Assembly: GCF_000275845.1 (NCBI RefSeq)
Contig: NW_006766902.1
Span: forward strand, 454,962-518,961
Length of the DNA: 64,000 nucleotides
Reading direction: 5' to 3'
Source of the DNA: Dichomitus squalens LYAD-421 SS1
Lineage: Eukaryota; Basidiomycota; Agaricomycetes; Polyporales; Polyporaceae
The first letter of the stretch is position 1, and each line of letters starts with the position of its first letter. The notes beneath the pieces are model-generated. The model did not search any database and had not been told where the DNA came from. It saw only the letters and a program-made list of their open reading frames with translations. The position numbers were made by a program, and so were the translations under genes. This document shows, one piece after another, positions 1 to 10,737 of the stretch.

Positions 1-760
1 GGGACCTGTGTGTTGTCTTCATCATCTCCTCCCGGCTTGGATGGGTAGGGTAGCGGTTCCTCGGGAAGACCCAAGCCGCGTCTGTGCTCGCGCCAGCGCT
101 GCTCCGTGAAGAAGTAGCTCTCGTCCACCAGTTCGACGCCGAGCGGCTCCCCGAGGCTTTCGGCCGCAGCACCCGAGAACATAGTATGTGGAGCAGTGCC
201 AGGGGATAGGTACAGGGTGCGCGCGAGCTTGCAAGGGTTACGTGCGTGGGACAGGAGGGTTATCCCTACGCCACGGCGCGTGGACGGAATGGAGGGATGG
301 GTCGACGGAGGGCGCGAAAGCATGAGAGATGTCTCGAGCTCGTTCTTTTCGAGGTTATTGCGGGGAAGCACAAGAGACATGAGTCGGACTTACCTTTCCT
401 GCGACGTTGAAAACCGCACCTCTCCCTGAGTTGAAGAGCGGACAATCTACACGCCCAGATGGCTCGTTTCATCTGGTAAGATACGGAACTCAATTACGCA
501 CCTTCCATCGAAGACACCGCTGCGACTGCTGCGTCCATTGCATCTCCTCCCGCTGCGAGCACTGCGTATCCCGCGAGCAGTGCGCGAGTCAGCGCTGCCT
601 TATACTTGGCACGCAGCTCTGGAGTCGAGCGCGACTTGTCCATCGTTCCCGCGCCTCCATGGATGACCAGCCGAAACTTGGCTTCAGACTTCTTCGCTGG
701 TAGGCGCGAAGGCGAAGTCTTGTCATCAGCGAGGAGGGGAGCTTTCTCGTGGACGGACAT
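1..760 (-). CDS. Isoaspartyl peptidase / L-asparaginase (Ntn-hydrolase), 5' part, cut by window edge
   Basis: The protein starts at 760 (an in-frame Met at 865 is possible) and runs off the left edge. Exons on the minus strand are about 760-502, 446-394 and 344-1, joined by short GT-AG introns. Visible family motifs in order: FRLVIHGGAGT near the N-terminus, GGDAMDAAVAAVSSMED, then across the first intron CPLFNSGRGAVFNVAGK, and SGAAAESLG followed by VELVDESYFFTEQRW. These match the alpha-subunit part of plant-type asparaginases, which self-cleave before a catalytic Thr to give two subunits and release Asp from asparagine or isoaspartyl dipeptides. The cleavage-site Thr lies outside the window, so activity cannot be judged. 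No signal peptide is obvious. The family is secure; the distinction from threonine aspartase 1 is not. Confidence 0.85.
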
Positions 761-865
761 GGCTAGCAGAGGGTCAAGATACGACGGCAAGCCGACGGCA
801 TTTCCTTCGCCCTCGATGGTCAGTAGTCCCACGCTGCCCACCGTGCACACGCTCAGCGATACCAC

Positions 866-1848
866 TATTAACCCTCGTCATGTTATTCACGTCTCAGCGG
901 TGAATCGTCTTTAGGGTGTTTGTTCAAGATGATGAAAAGCGAGGGATGCGTTTGCCAGAGCAGATGCCTATGCAAGAGAAGGACGACCTAGGCAGCTAGG
1001 CTGCTGAACCCTGCCAATGCGCGGCTACCCTTATCGGCATGGCGGCGGCAATGAGACACGATTCCTCTCCCTAACCCACGACTGCCATAGTCCTTCTTGT
1101 GCTCGCAATGCATGGCAAGCTTCTTTCAGTCTGCAGCTGCATGACATGCAATGTCCATACAGGTTTTGAAGCGTAGATGTCACTCTACCTGGCGATTTTG
1201 TGCATTTGTCGCCACTTGCCAACCGATCGCTGAGACACCCCGTCCTCGATAGGAAGCGATGTGGTGGTGAGCGAGGAGGGCACTAAAATGATAGGTATGT
1301 CCCAATACTCGAGCCCGGCTTGTCTCTAAGCTGCAGGGAATATGCCGACTCATGACTTTGTACGATCAATCTACGCGCTGGTGCCGTTCGGGAAATTGCA
1401 GTTGGTCTACTAATTATAACCAGGTACTATTCGGAATGAGGTACACCGGAGACCGATGTGTAAAACGCCAATTTGTATTGACTGCGCGTGGGCACTGAGA
1501 AGCACGGCTTTGTGGTCTTCGGCCATTTTTTTTGCAAATGTTCCAACGTCTCATCTGTTCAATTGCCTTGGCTACATCAGTGATAAGAACCCTCCGCCGG
1601 CATCGGATCTGACAAGACTGGCCATTTGCCAATCCTACTGGCGCAGACGTCTGCGCAGGAATCCCTTGTATTTCAAGTGAATGTCTATCCTGTCAGACTA
1701 TGCGTTGGTTACTGATCCACGCGGCCGATTTGGTCAATTGGCGGCGGCCACTAGCCCGAGCTTGGAACATTCATCGTTGGGCTCCAATACATCTTCCGAT
1801 GATAACTGAAGGGGCCTGAGACGTTCAGCTCAAGTCTTCCGCCTACTT
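866..1848. other. Intergenic, no gene recognised
   Basis: Between the divergent asparaginase and EF-hand/ZZ genes. Only short ORFs without recognisable motifs or splice-linked partners occur on either strand. It should contain both promoters. I see no repeat or RNA gene. Confidence 0.5.
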
Positions 1849-1875
1849 GTGGACGGTTTGCCCTTTTTCTCCGCC

Positions 1876-4800
1876 ATGCCTTTGTTCAGTAGACGTCCAA
1901 AGACACCTAAGTCCCGCTCGACGTCGCAATCCCCTGGCCCAGCGTCGAGGATCCCCAAACCAGATGAACCACCTCCTGCCCTACCACCCATCCACTTCCC
2001 TAAGCCATTGAACGGTAACACGGAGGACCTTGACATGGCGAAGCAACTCGATGGGGCTTTTCAGGCCATAGGAGACGCTGGTGAAGATGTTCAGGATTAC
2101 AAGGGCTCAAGATCCCTGAAAGTTCTGAACATAACCAGTAGGAGCAGTACTTGCTGTCTTCATCGATGCGCTACTCACGAACCACTCTCAGGTACGGCGG
2201 TCAACTCTATCCAGACCAATGTCGCTAGTGCGCAGAGCTACTCGTCGCCGATGAAGACGGTATATGAGAGCGATGCGATGAAGACTATCCGCGAGGGCGT
2301 GAACACCCTTGTCGACAGTCTCCCGGGCATCGTGAAGGCTTTGGACGAGGTCGCCAAAATTCATCCGTTCATCGGAAGTCCGTCTAATTTATATTCCCTT
2401 TGCCGATGGCCACGTTCTGATGGTCCTGTTTGAATCTGCAGTCGCTGTGGGCGCTTTCCGTGTCGTTGTTGAGCTTGATATGAAGCGCCGGGACAATGAC
2501 AAGAAAATCGGTGTGCTGTTCGTCGAGATGCGCGACTTGATGGAAGCGCTTCTTCAGTACGTCTTGTGTAAGTACATGAGAGCCATCTTGAACTCCCTTT
2601 AGGCTGCGCGGAATCAAGGACGAGGAGTCCGTCGGGCCCGATGGCCAGACGATCAAGGCCCGTTTACAAGAACTCGTCAAACAGATCTCAGAAGACATCA
2701 AGACCTGCGCGAATGCGTGTGATACCTACGCGAAAAAGAAGCTCATCGTCAAAGTTATCAAGGGCAGCATTTGGGACGGGACGCTGTCAGGCTTTATCGA
2801 CCTTTTCGCGAAACGCCGCAAGGCGGTCACCTTCGCACTTTCGATCCACATCGGCGTAGGCGTCGACGACGCCAATCGGAGACTGAAGGCTATCGACGCG
2901 AAGATAGACATGGTGCTAGATTTCTTCTCCAAGGCCATTTCGCCGGAGCAGCTCGAACTCGCCGCTCTCGTGCAAAAGAAGGGTGGGCCGACGGTGGTCA
3001 TGGCCGACAACGTCGCGCTAAAGGAGTTGATGAAGTTTCGCCCTGCTGTGGCTAGTGACCAGACGAAGCAAGGGACCGGGAAGGATGTGGGGGAACACAA
3101 TAGCCATTCAGAAGGAGATGACTTGGCCGTAGTGAAGCAGGAGCTGTTCGACAGCCCCGAGCTCGCCATTAAGAAGAATTTGGAGGTGTTTGAGCGTAAG
3201 TTCAAGATGCAGCAGAGGGAGCTGGCTGAGGAGATGCGACGGATGGTACACCATGAAGGCGACCGTGTTATAGAAGCGATCACCTCTGGTCCGCACGACA
3301 GGATCATCGATCCTGTACGTTTCCACCTGCTATCTCACTGTAGGAGCATCTACTGACTGACCACTCCAAGGACATTCACGAAATCTGGAAGGACATGGTG
3401 GGTGTAGCCGCGTTGACAAGTTTGCAGAAGCACATCAATGACGCACCATATAGCGATGGCCTGGACACGTCAAAGCACGGCACTTCGTACTTGCGCTACG
3501 CGACTTCTACCGCCAGCAGGCAGAGAAGAAGCGTAAGACTCACGCTCATGGAGAAGCTCCCGTGAGCAGGGTGGCGGATAAAGACGAATGGGCTTTGGAA
3601 TGGATCAACATCAACAGATTACAGGCAATAGCGGAAGCATTTGACGATGACGCGTCGGGGTTCATTACCATCGCTGAAGTCAACCAGTTCACTGCATCGC
3701 GACCGAAAGGGTGGAGGTATGTCCTTTATTGGAGGCTGACGTGTTAGATCAGATCCTCAACGACTACCACTGCAGCCTCCCTCATTGGCTTGCCTACTGG
3801 GCGATCGGATGGCAGATGACCGCAACGAAGTATAGGGACATGATGGTAGAGATCTTCGCGAAGATGTTCGCTATCCGACCGCAGGTTCATCCGGCGAACC
3901 GGAACGCAGTCGATAAATACTTGCGAACGGTGTGGCGGAAGCTATCCACGCTGACGTCTTCCCTCGTCACCACCTACCAATCCGATGCTCTTCAAGAGCG
4001 TTTCAAAAGTTATGTCGAAGAAGAGGAACAGCGTCTGCGCGAGGGCTTAGAGACAGTCAAGTATGACATTGATGCAATGGACACTTTGTTGCTCACCACA
4101 GGTCCCGGCCGCATAGAGAAGGTGAGCATATTGTCGTCATCAATCTGCACCGCCAGTGAAGCTGATATGCAGTCACTCGTAGTATCTCTTCCCTCTTCTG
4201 TGGCTTCTTCTACACCGCGACTTCGAGATATTCCGCTTGTGTCGAACGACGGTCATCCACAAGGACGAGTTGTGGGATTCTGCCGACACCATAGTCTGGG
4301 TCTTTGATGCCATAACAGACCGCCATAACGATCTGCTAGGTTCGTCTGACATACTGTGTATCTTCTGCACTAGGGCGTGAGTTTCCCTTACGAGCTTCAC
4401 ATGCCAACAGCCTCATTTAAACAGCAGAAACTGGATGCCACCGAACAGTTTAAGGTCTTCGCAAGCGAGCTGGTACGTCGCACAACTGATTCCATCATCT
4501 CTGCGAGCTCATGCCCATCACGCTTTCCACTACTAGTTTGACTACTGGCACGACTCAGAGAAGTTTTGGTCACTGGACAACCTGCGGACGCTTGAGTTCA
4601 TGGAAGTCGAGTACGACGACTCGAAAGAGGACCAGGATGTCGACGTCAACAAGCTCCTCAACTATCCGTCTGCTGGGGCAGACTTGTACCCTCCTTGTGT
4701 GGAGGACCCTATTACGGAGAATGACGCAGCGGCTGACGATGCTGTACGCCTGATGTCAGTTCTCCTCCCTTCATGTCGTTGTCAGTCGGCTAACAGAACG

Positions 4801-6267
4801 TCTAGTCTAGGACGTTGGAATGGTTTCCTGATCAGCGAGGGCGACATCATCACATCCATGTATACGTTCTGCTTCCACGCGTCCATGGACCATAAGACAT
4901 ACGAGGCGAGTGCAAATGGCGCGAACGGGACGGATTATAACTTGATTGGGGACTACACGACGAAGGACGATGGGACGGTCGAATACAACATCTCGCGCTC
5001 ATACATCGCACGCTTCCGCAAGTCGTACTGGACGGGTAGGCTCGAGGACGACGGCGAGACGCTGTCCGGGAGGTGGGGATACGAGAAGGACGATCAGCCA
5101 TACACGTTCCTCTTCAAGCGCGTACCACCCGAAGTACTCGTCGACCGGCCACACCCCAAGGAGTTCAAAGAGAACAGGATCAGAGCGCTATGGAAGTACG
5201 CACTCACCGTGGTGCGCAATGACGTACGAAGGAAGATGTTCTCGTGGTCGTATATTAAAGAACGGCGAGACCTGCGGCTAGAGTACTTGAAGCTCGCACA
5301 GAAAGAGGAAGAAGGCATTCTGACCAGCGAGGACGTCGAACGGTTCGGAGTGCTCGACCAGCGCTCGACGTTCAACGACGTGCGGTGCTTTTACGTCCTG
5401 CAGGACATCCGGCAGAGATCCGTCATCGAGCATTTGTGCGTATGTTTCTTGATCCTGGGTGAAGGTCTGTATTGACCTCGCTGACAGCGGAGTTATCTGT
5501 GACCACTGTGGCGAGCCAATTCTCGGCACGCGCATAGTCTGCATGGAGTGCGGATCTCGGTTCACCTTCGATTTCTGTGACAAACTCGCATGCGTCGGTT
5601 GCACGATCAAGACGCGCGACGATTTCACCACTCCTCATCTTCCTACTCACAATTTCGTCAAGATCCGCACGGCGATCCTACACTACCGCGAGATCGGAAA
5701 GGTCCTGCGGAGCGCGAAAGCTGGGCTTGAGCGCGCGAAGAGGTTATTGGAGGAGGCGAAGCAACGGGAGGACGAGGAAAGCGAAGAGGATGACAAGGAT
5801 GAGCCGACGAACTTGCCGGAAACGAAAGTCGTGCCTGCGCCTTTGAGGCGAGTGACAACGACGATGTCGACAGACTCTGCGTCGGAGGGCGAGGTTGTCG
5901 TCCCGCGGTGTATCAAATGTGCGGCTGTCGTCTCTATGCCCTGTCTCTACTGCATCGACTGTCCAGGTACGTAGTGCGGGAACATCCAAGCCACTCTCCG
6001 TGCTGGCTGACGAGGCTTACAGAGACGGTTAACGCTTTCATTTGCTCTGAATGCGACGAGCAGCATGCAGGCTTCTTCCACGACGAACACCACCTTGCGA
6101 CGCACAATCTTGTCGTCTGCAAGACGCAAGACGACAGTACATCGGACGAAACAAGCAAGGCGCAGGAGCGGTTAGCCGCTCTTGAGAGTAAAATGTCGGA
6201 GCTCACGAGTCAATTGGACAGGATGGAGAAATTATTGCAGTCCTTCGCTATTGTTCGTACCGAGTGA
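1876..6267 (+). CDS. EF-hand and ZZ-type zinc-finger protein with STAND-like N-terminal region
   Basis: A roughly 1,180-residue product can be built from 12 exons. Introns read as 2138-2191, 2375-2438 (approximate), 2557-2602, 3315-3370, 3398-3453, 3717-3775, 4122-4182, 4340-4410, 4473-4536, 4755-4805, 5436-5487 and 5967-6022. The N-terminal part (VAKIHPFIG and ELDMKRRDNDKK) resembles the helical N-terminal domain of fungal STAND/'Goodbye'-like proteins. An EF-hand loop follows (FDDDASGFITIAEV) with the expected D-x-D-x-S-G and Glu at position 12, then a WLAYWAIGWQ segment. The C-terminal third has a ZZ-like finger (CDHCG, CMEC, CDKLACVGC), a second Cys cluster (CIKC, CLYC, CSEC) and a closing coiled coil. 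No P-loop NTPase is present. Start could instead be 1849. Calcium and zinc binding are inferred from motifs; the biological role is unknown. Confidence 0.75.
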
Positions 6268-6346
6268 TTCATCATGTCGTGTATATAGTTTCGGTGGCAT
6301 CTGGGAGGCAAACGACATGCATTGCAACTTATAGGCTCGGGATGTA

Positions 6347-7663
6347 CAGTCATACACGGGTCCTCGGGACACCATGGGTCCTCGGGACACTGCGCGTTTT
6401 CTGACCCTCCCTCTATCCTACTGCCTCAGGTTTTTGTATATATCTATATAGACTTCTTACAGCTCACCTCTCCTCAAATTTCATCAGAGGCGACCCAGAA
6501 GTGAAGTCACCAGCCCAGTTTCTGTACAAGATTTACACGAAAACCAAATCTGGGACTGGTTCCCGCCCAAATCTATACTCACCGTGCCCATGGGTGTGCC
6601 CCATTTCTGGTGTACAACAAGGCGACATATATCTCCTTCTCTCAGCAACTTTATATGGTGAGATTTTGACACTGAGCCCTGATAGTCATCGACACAGTGT
6701 GGAAGGGTAGTTCTTGCGCTCAAGCAATCGGGCGTTTAGATGTCCACATACCATATCCGGGTTCGGCTATCCTCGGCAACAGCAATTTCGTTCCATACGA
6801 GGGAATTAAGCGCTGTCCCGAGGACCGAGGGACGTGCGATAAGAGAAATTTGGGACGATTGTCCCCGNNNNNNNNNNNNNNNNNNNNNNNNNNNNNNNNN
6901 NNNNNNNNNNNNNNNNNNNNNNNNNNNNNNNNNNNNNNNNNNNNNNNNNNNNNNNNNNNNNNNNNNNNNNNNNNNNNNNNNNNNNNNNNNNNNNNNNNNN
7001 NNNNNNNNNNNNNNNNNNNNNNNNNNNNNNNNNNNNNNNNNNNNNNNNNNNNNNNNNNNNNNNNNNNNNNNNNNNNNNNNNNNNNNNNNNNNNNNNNNNN
7101 NNNNNNNNNNNNNNNNNNNNNNNNNNNNNNNNNNNNNNNNNNNNNNNNNNNNNNNNNNNNNNNNNNNNNNNNNNNNNNNAACCAAATCTGGGACTGGTTC
7201 CCGCCCAAATCTATACTCACCGTGCCCATGGGTGTGCCCCATTTCTGGTGTACAACAAGGCGACATATATCTCCTTCTCTCAGCAACTTTATATGGTGAG
7301 ATTTTGACACTGAGCCCTGATAGTCATCGACACAGTGTGGAAGGGTAGTTCTTGCGCTCAAGCAATCGGGCGTTTAGATGTCCACATACCATATCCGGGT
7401 TCGGCTATCCTCGGCAACAGCAATTTCGTTCCATACGAGGGAATTAAGCGCTGTCCCGAGGACCGAGGGACGTGCGATAAGAGAAATTTGGGACGATTGT
7501 CCCCGATCCCTCTCACACATAGTTGGATTACCATGAAACTTAGGCGTGCAATGCCTTGTTGTGTACCATACATAATGGCATTGTCCGATATGGGCTGCAC
7601 AGGTAGGGGATGGTTTGGGATGAGCGACAACACTTGACTGTCCCGAGGACCCGTGTATGACTG
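6347..7663 (+). mobile_element. Non-autonomous TIR element (MITE), copy A, TA target duplication
   Basis: Perfect 25-bp terminal inverted repeats begin CAGTCATACACGGGTCC at 6347 and end in the complementary sequence at 7663. TA dinucleotides flank both ends (6345-6346 and 7664-7665), as for Tc1/mariner-type elements. A 14-bp piece of the TIR (GGGTCCTCGGGACA) is repeated just inside the left end. No transposase ORF is present. The element is interrupted by an N run (6868-7179) whose two sides carry the same 326 bp; removing that overlap gives a 679-bp element. It sits 79 bp downstream of the EF-hand/ZZ gene stop. A second copy lies inverted at 32216-33500. Confidence 0.85.
6868..7179. other. 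Assembly gap (312 N)
   Basis: A run of N inside MITE copy A. The bases left of it (6542-6867) recur exactly on its right (7180-7505), so the gap is probably an unresolved overlap rather than missing unique sequence. Confidence 0.95.
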
Positions 7664-7819
7664 TATTCTTGCCATGTTTGACAAATATTGCTCAAGCACT
7701 CAGACACGTATGCATCACGACAGCTTCGTCCACGGGAATAGGCTAAGTGGTATCAACGGGACGACAACAGCGAAGACGCATGAGACCCATCACACCTATA
7801 CCTTTGCTAGTCGCGAAAC

Positions 7820-9356
7820 CTAGCTCAAGCCAACCTTCATATCGTCTACCCTTCTTCCCAGCCCGTCGATCCTATCCTCGAGCTCCCTTACATTTCCCTT
7901 CACAAGCTTCTCATTCTCCGCTAAACTCTTCTCCACACCCTCGACGGCCTTTTGCAGATCTACAAGCGCAGCGCGCGTGCGCCGTTGCTCCTCCTCGAGG
8001 CCCTCGAGAGTCTTCTGGAACCCCGCCGCGGAAGTGTGCAGTGTCGAGAGCGTCCGCAGCCGCGTGAGGATGTGCGGAATGTGCGGGAGGAGCGGCGCGA
8101 GGCGGGTCAAGATTGGGGCCAGCTGCTCTTGCAGTGCCGTCGATGACGCGGAGGACGCGGGTGCGGGGAGGGCGGTAGATGGCGAGGCGACGGAGGGGGA
8201 GGCAGGGTTCGCGGCGGAGTGGTGTACGCCACGGCGTTGCGCGCCGTGGGCTTGGCTGGAGGTCGCATTCGCGCGCTCGAACTCGGCGTTCAAGAGCTTG
8301 ATTCGTCTTGAAATGGAATCGATGTGGCGGGGTTGGGTGAGGAGGGTAAGTTGGGCGTTCAGACGCGTAAGGAGAGGCAGGAGCGGTGGGGGTAGTGGAG
8401 AAAGCTACCAGAGGGTGAGGCAAGAAAGCAGTGCAGGTCATCATCGAACACACCTCGTCCAACGTAGCATTCGATGACCCCACAAGCTTCTCCAGCTCGC
8501 CGACGCGCCTATCCATCTCAGCGACATCCCTGGCCTGCGGCTCCTTCAGCTTCGGGGGAGCGGCTTCGGTCTTTCTCTCCGCCTCTGCCTTTGTCCCCTC
8601 TTCCTTATCCTCCGCTGTCACCTTGACAACATCGTCGTCCTCCGCGTCCGTCGTCTCGCCGAGTACGACGCTCACGAGCTTTCCCCGACCTTCGCGTGCC
8701 TTGCTGATCTTGTCTATCCGCCGCTTCACATCCACCATCCCGCGGATGAGCTCACCGGGATCTGCATTGCCGCTCTCTTTCTCCTTGCGCAGCAGAGGAT
8801 TCGTAGGGTCTGATAGCTCGACCTCGAGTGCTGCGACTTCCGCCTGGAGGAGACGAAGGCGCTGAGATAGTGGGAGGGGACCTTGTGTTGGGGAAGGAGG
8901 TCCTGACTGTTCTTCCCCGGTGGGCGAGGGCGGGTAGACATATTGTATCTTCGGACGGCGATGTTCTACAACACGTCAAAGGTCATATCATGTTGAAGCA
9001 CGGAATGGAGACGTACTCTTCTCAGCTTTCCTGAACTTCCTCGATGCATCGTCCGGGTCTACGCTGCTAGAGTCCAATTCCTCTCGCCCTGTCCCAGTTT
9101 CGGACTTCCCCCGCCCATGCCCTCTCGTAGGTGCACCGGATTCATCATCACTCGAGTCGCCTTTCTACCGAGACGCGTCAATCGGATGATCTAAGGCTAG
9201 TATGATCTGAACTGACGCTGTCCTGAGCACTTGGAAAGACGTCCTCAGTTTCATAGACGTCAGGCGCTGTATCCTGATCAGCGTATCAGTATCGGCGGTC
9301 TTGAACATACTCAAGATACTGACAATATCCGGGAGATTAGCGTACTTGGCACTCAT
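7820..9356 (-). CDS. JNM1: Dynamitin (dynactin subunit 2, p50)
   Basis: Five exons on the minus strand: 9356-9324, 9273-9217, 9164-9017, 8965-8454 and 8404-7820. The protein opens MSAKYANLPDIDTAPDVYET, which is the conserved dynamitin N-terminus, continues with an acidic low-complexity stretch, then ELSDPTNPLLRKEKES and long coiled coils (MVDVKRRIDKISKAREG; RIKLLNAEFERA; ENEKLVKGNVRELEDRID). Dynamitin forms the shoulder of dynactin and couples dynein to cargo in the cytoplasm. All splice phases keep the frame and the length of about 445 residues is normal for the family. The last exon ends at a TAG at 7820. The tRNA-Ser gene lies 116 bp upstream. The symbol follows the yeast homologue. Confidence 0.88.
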
Positions 9357-9471
9357 AACGGTGGTAAGGGGACGGAGTAGGTGGGGGTGGGGCACTCGGT
9401 CAAGACGCGACACGCGCGCCAGAAAGCCTTGACGGGCAGCCTTAATGCCAAATGGCTCAGGGCCAAAAAAG

Positions 9472-9565
9472 CGTCACCTGAGCGATTCGAACACTCGCGG
9501 GCAAAGCCCAACCGCTAGCAGCCATGAATAGCAGGCGATCCCGTTAACCACTCCGGCAAAGTGAC
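9472..9565 (-). tRNA. tRNA-Ser(GCU) with 12-nt intron
   Basis: Reading the minus strand, a full cloverleaf folds: acceptor GTCACTT pairs with AGGTGAC, the D arm contains GAGTGGTTAACGG, the anticodon stem ATCGC pairs with GCGGT, the variable arm is GGGC-TTT-GCCC and the T arm is GAGTG-TTCGAAT-CGCTC. The anticodon loop reads CTGCTA, giving GCU, followed by a 12-nt intron (TTCATGGCTGCT) one base 3' of the anticodon, the standard nuclear position. Removing it leaves 82 nt, typical for serine tRNA with its long variable arm. A run of six T follows the discriminator base, fitting RNA polymerase III termination. Confidence 0.93.
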
Positions 9566-10737
9566 CTCCATTTTATGGCTGCAGACGCATTGGTGAAGGG
9601 TTCATTATTCCGATATCTACTCACAAGTCTACACGTTCCACAATTCGTGACCTCCGCAGGAGCCATGTCCGCGCAGAAGTACATGCTGGATACTATCTTG
9701 CAAAGCAATCTGTCTCTTGTTAAGCTCGCTGTATTCATCTACCATACAACTCCCCTCGTATCAGATGACTACGATTTTCCCTTCGCGTCATGAAAACAGC
9801 GACACTAGCGGTCTCTGTCCAATGGCAGCTAGCGAAGAACAAACCCGATTGCTGCAGAGTATCTCAATGGCTGACTCTAAGCATCAGCGATTGCAGGTAC
9901 ATACTACCCGAAGTGTCATACTAAGTGGCATGTCCGTCAGGTCAGCCGCCTTCGTGGAGAGGGTGAGGTTCTCGGGTATGGCGCCTCGGTGGCCTGTGCG
10001 ACGTGCGTAGGGATGTAACAGAAGACGATCGGCCTTCATTCGGCGACAAGAAGTGCGAAGAGAGCATGCACGGCGCTGTTCTCAAAGGACTTCAGAGTGT
10101 CCTTGAACATAACCTTCTAAGAAATGTTGATCCCCGGATACCACATAACGCATGAGGACTACGGCGTACGTGGTGACAGGAATGGCCAAGGTGAGTGGTC
10201 GGCCGAGTTTACTCACCTCGAGACGCGGGGTGACTTACTACACGATCGTCGCGCAAGATCGGGCGCAGGATCCTGATATAGTCGCCAGATCATTCGAAGC
10301 AGACTCGGAGAATACAGACGTCTACCTGTCGGTTCAGTCCTGCATGATGAAGCGGAAACAAAAGACGGTGTTGGGCTCAATCCTTGTGTGGTTCTGGTAA
10401 AAGTCGTGAGGCTGAAACTCGACTTCTTGCCCTTAGAAGGTGCTGCGCCTAGCACTTCTTGCCCTCCTGCAGGTGCTAAGGACGCTTCTAGAAGGGCGTA
10501 TCTTCGGCAACTCACCGGACGAGAGTTATGGTGATTGGAGGACGAGCGTTGACATCCTGTTACTAAACTAGAGTCGGTCTCAGCGACTGAGGGTCTCAGC
10601 GAAAAGATAGGTTTCATTCAACAGCTATACCCAATCGGAATGGCATCAACGATGAGAAACAGGTGCATATGCTATCAATGCATCTGAAGGGAGAATATCA
10701 GTGGCAAAAACTCTATAGCGCCAATAGACGTCCAATG
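9566..10737. other. Intergenic, no gene recognised; imperfect hairpin near 10430-10500
   Basis: No motif-bearing or splice-linked reading frame was found. Around 10430-10500 there are nested imperfect inverted repeats (GCCCTTAGAAG against CTTCTAGAAGGGC, and AGAAGGTGCT against AGCACTTCT), which could be a relic of a small inverted-repeat element. Confidence 0.4.

Noticed and set aside
6697..7361. ORFs of about 200 residues spanning the N runs in both MITE copies
   Set aside because: They are open only because N codons are not stops; the real flanks contain no protein-like sequence.
7335..7637. 100-residue ORF inside the MITE, present in both copies
   Set aside because: Identity is explained by the repeat itself. 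There is no DDE motif or HTH, and it overlaps another equally long frame on the opposite strand.
10213..10617. 134-residue minus-strand ORF
   Set aside because: No motif or typical codon pattern, and it overlaps the imperfect hairpins.
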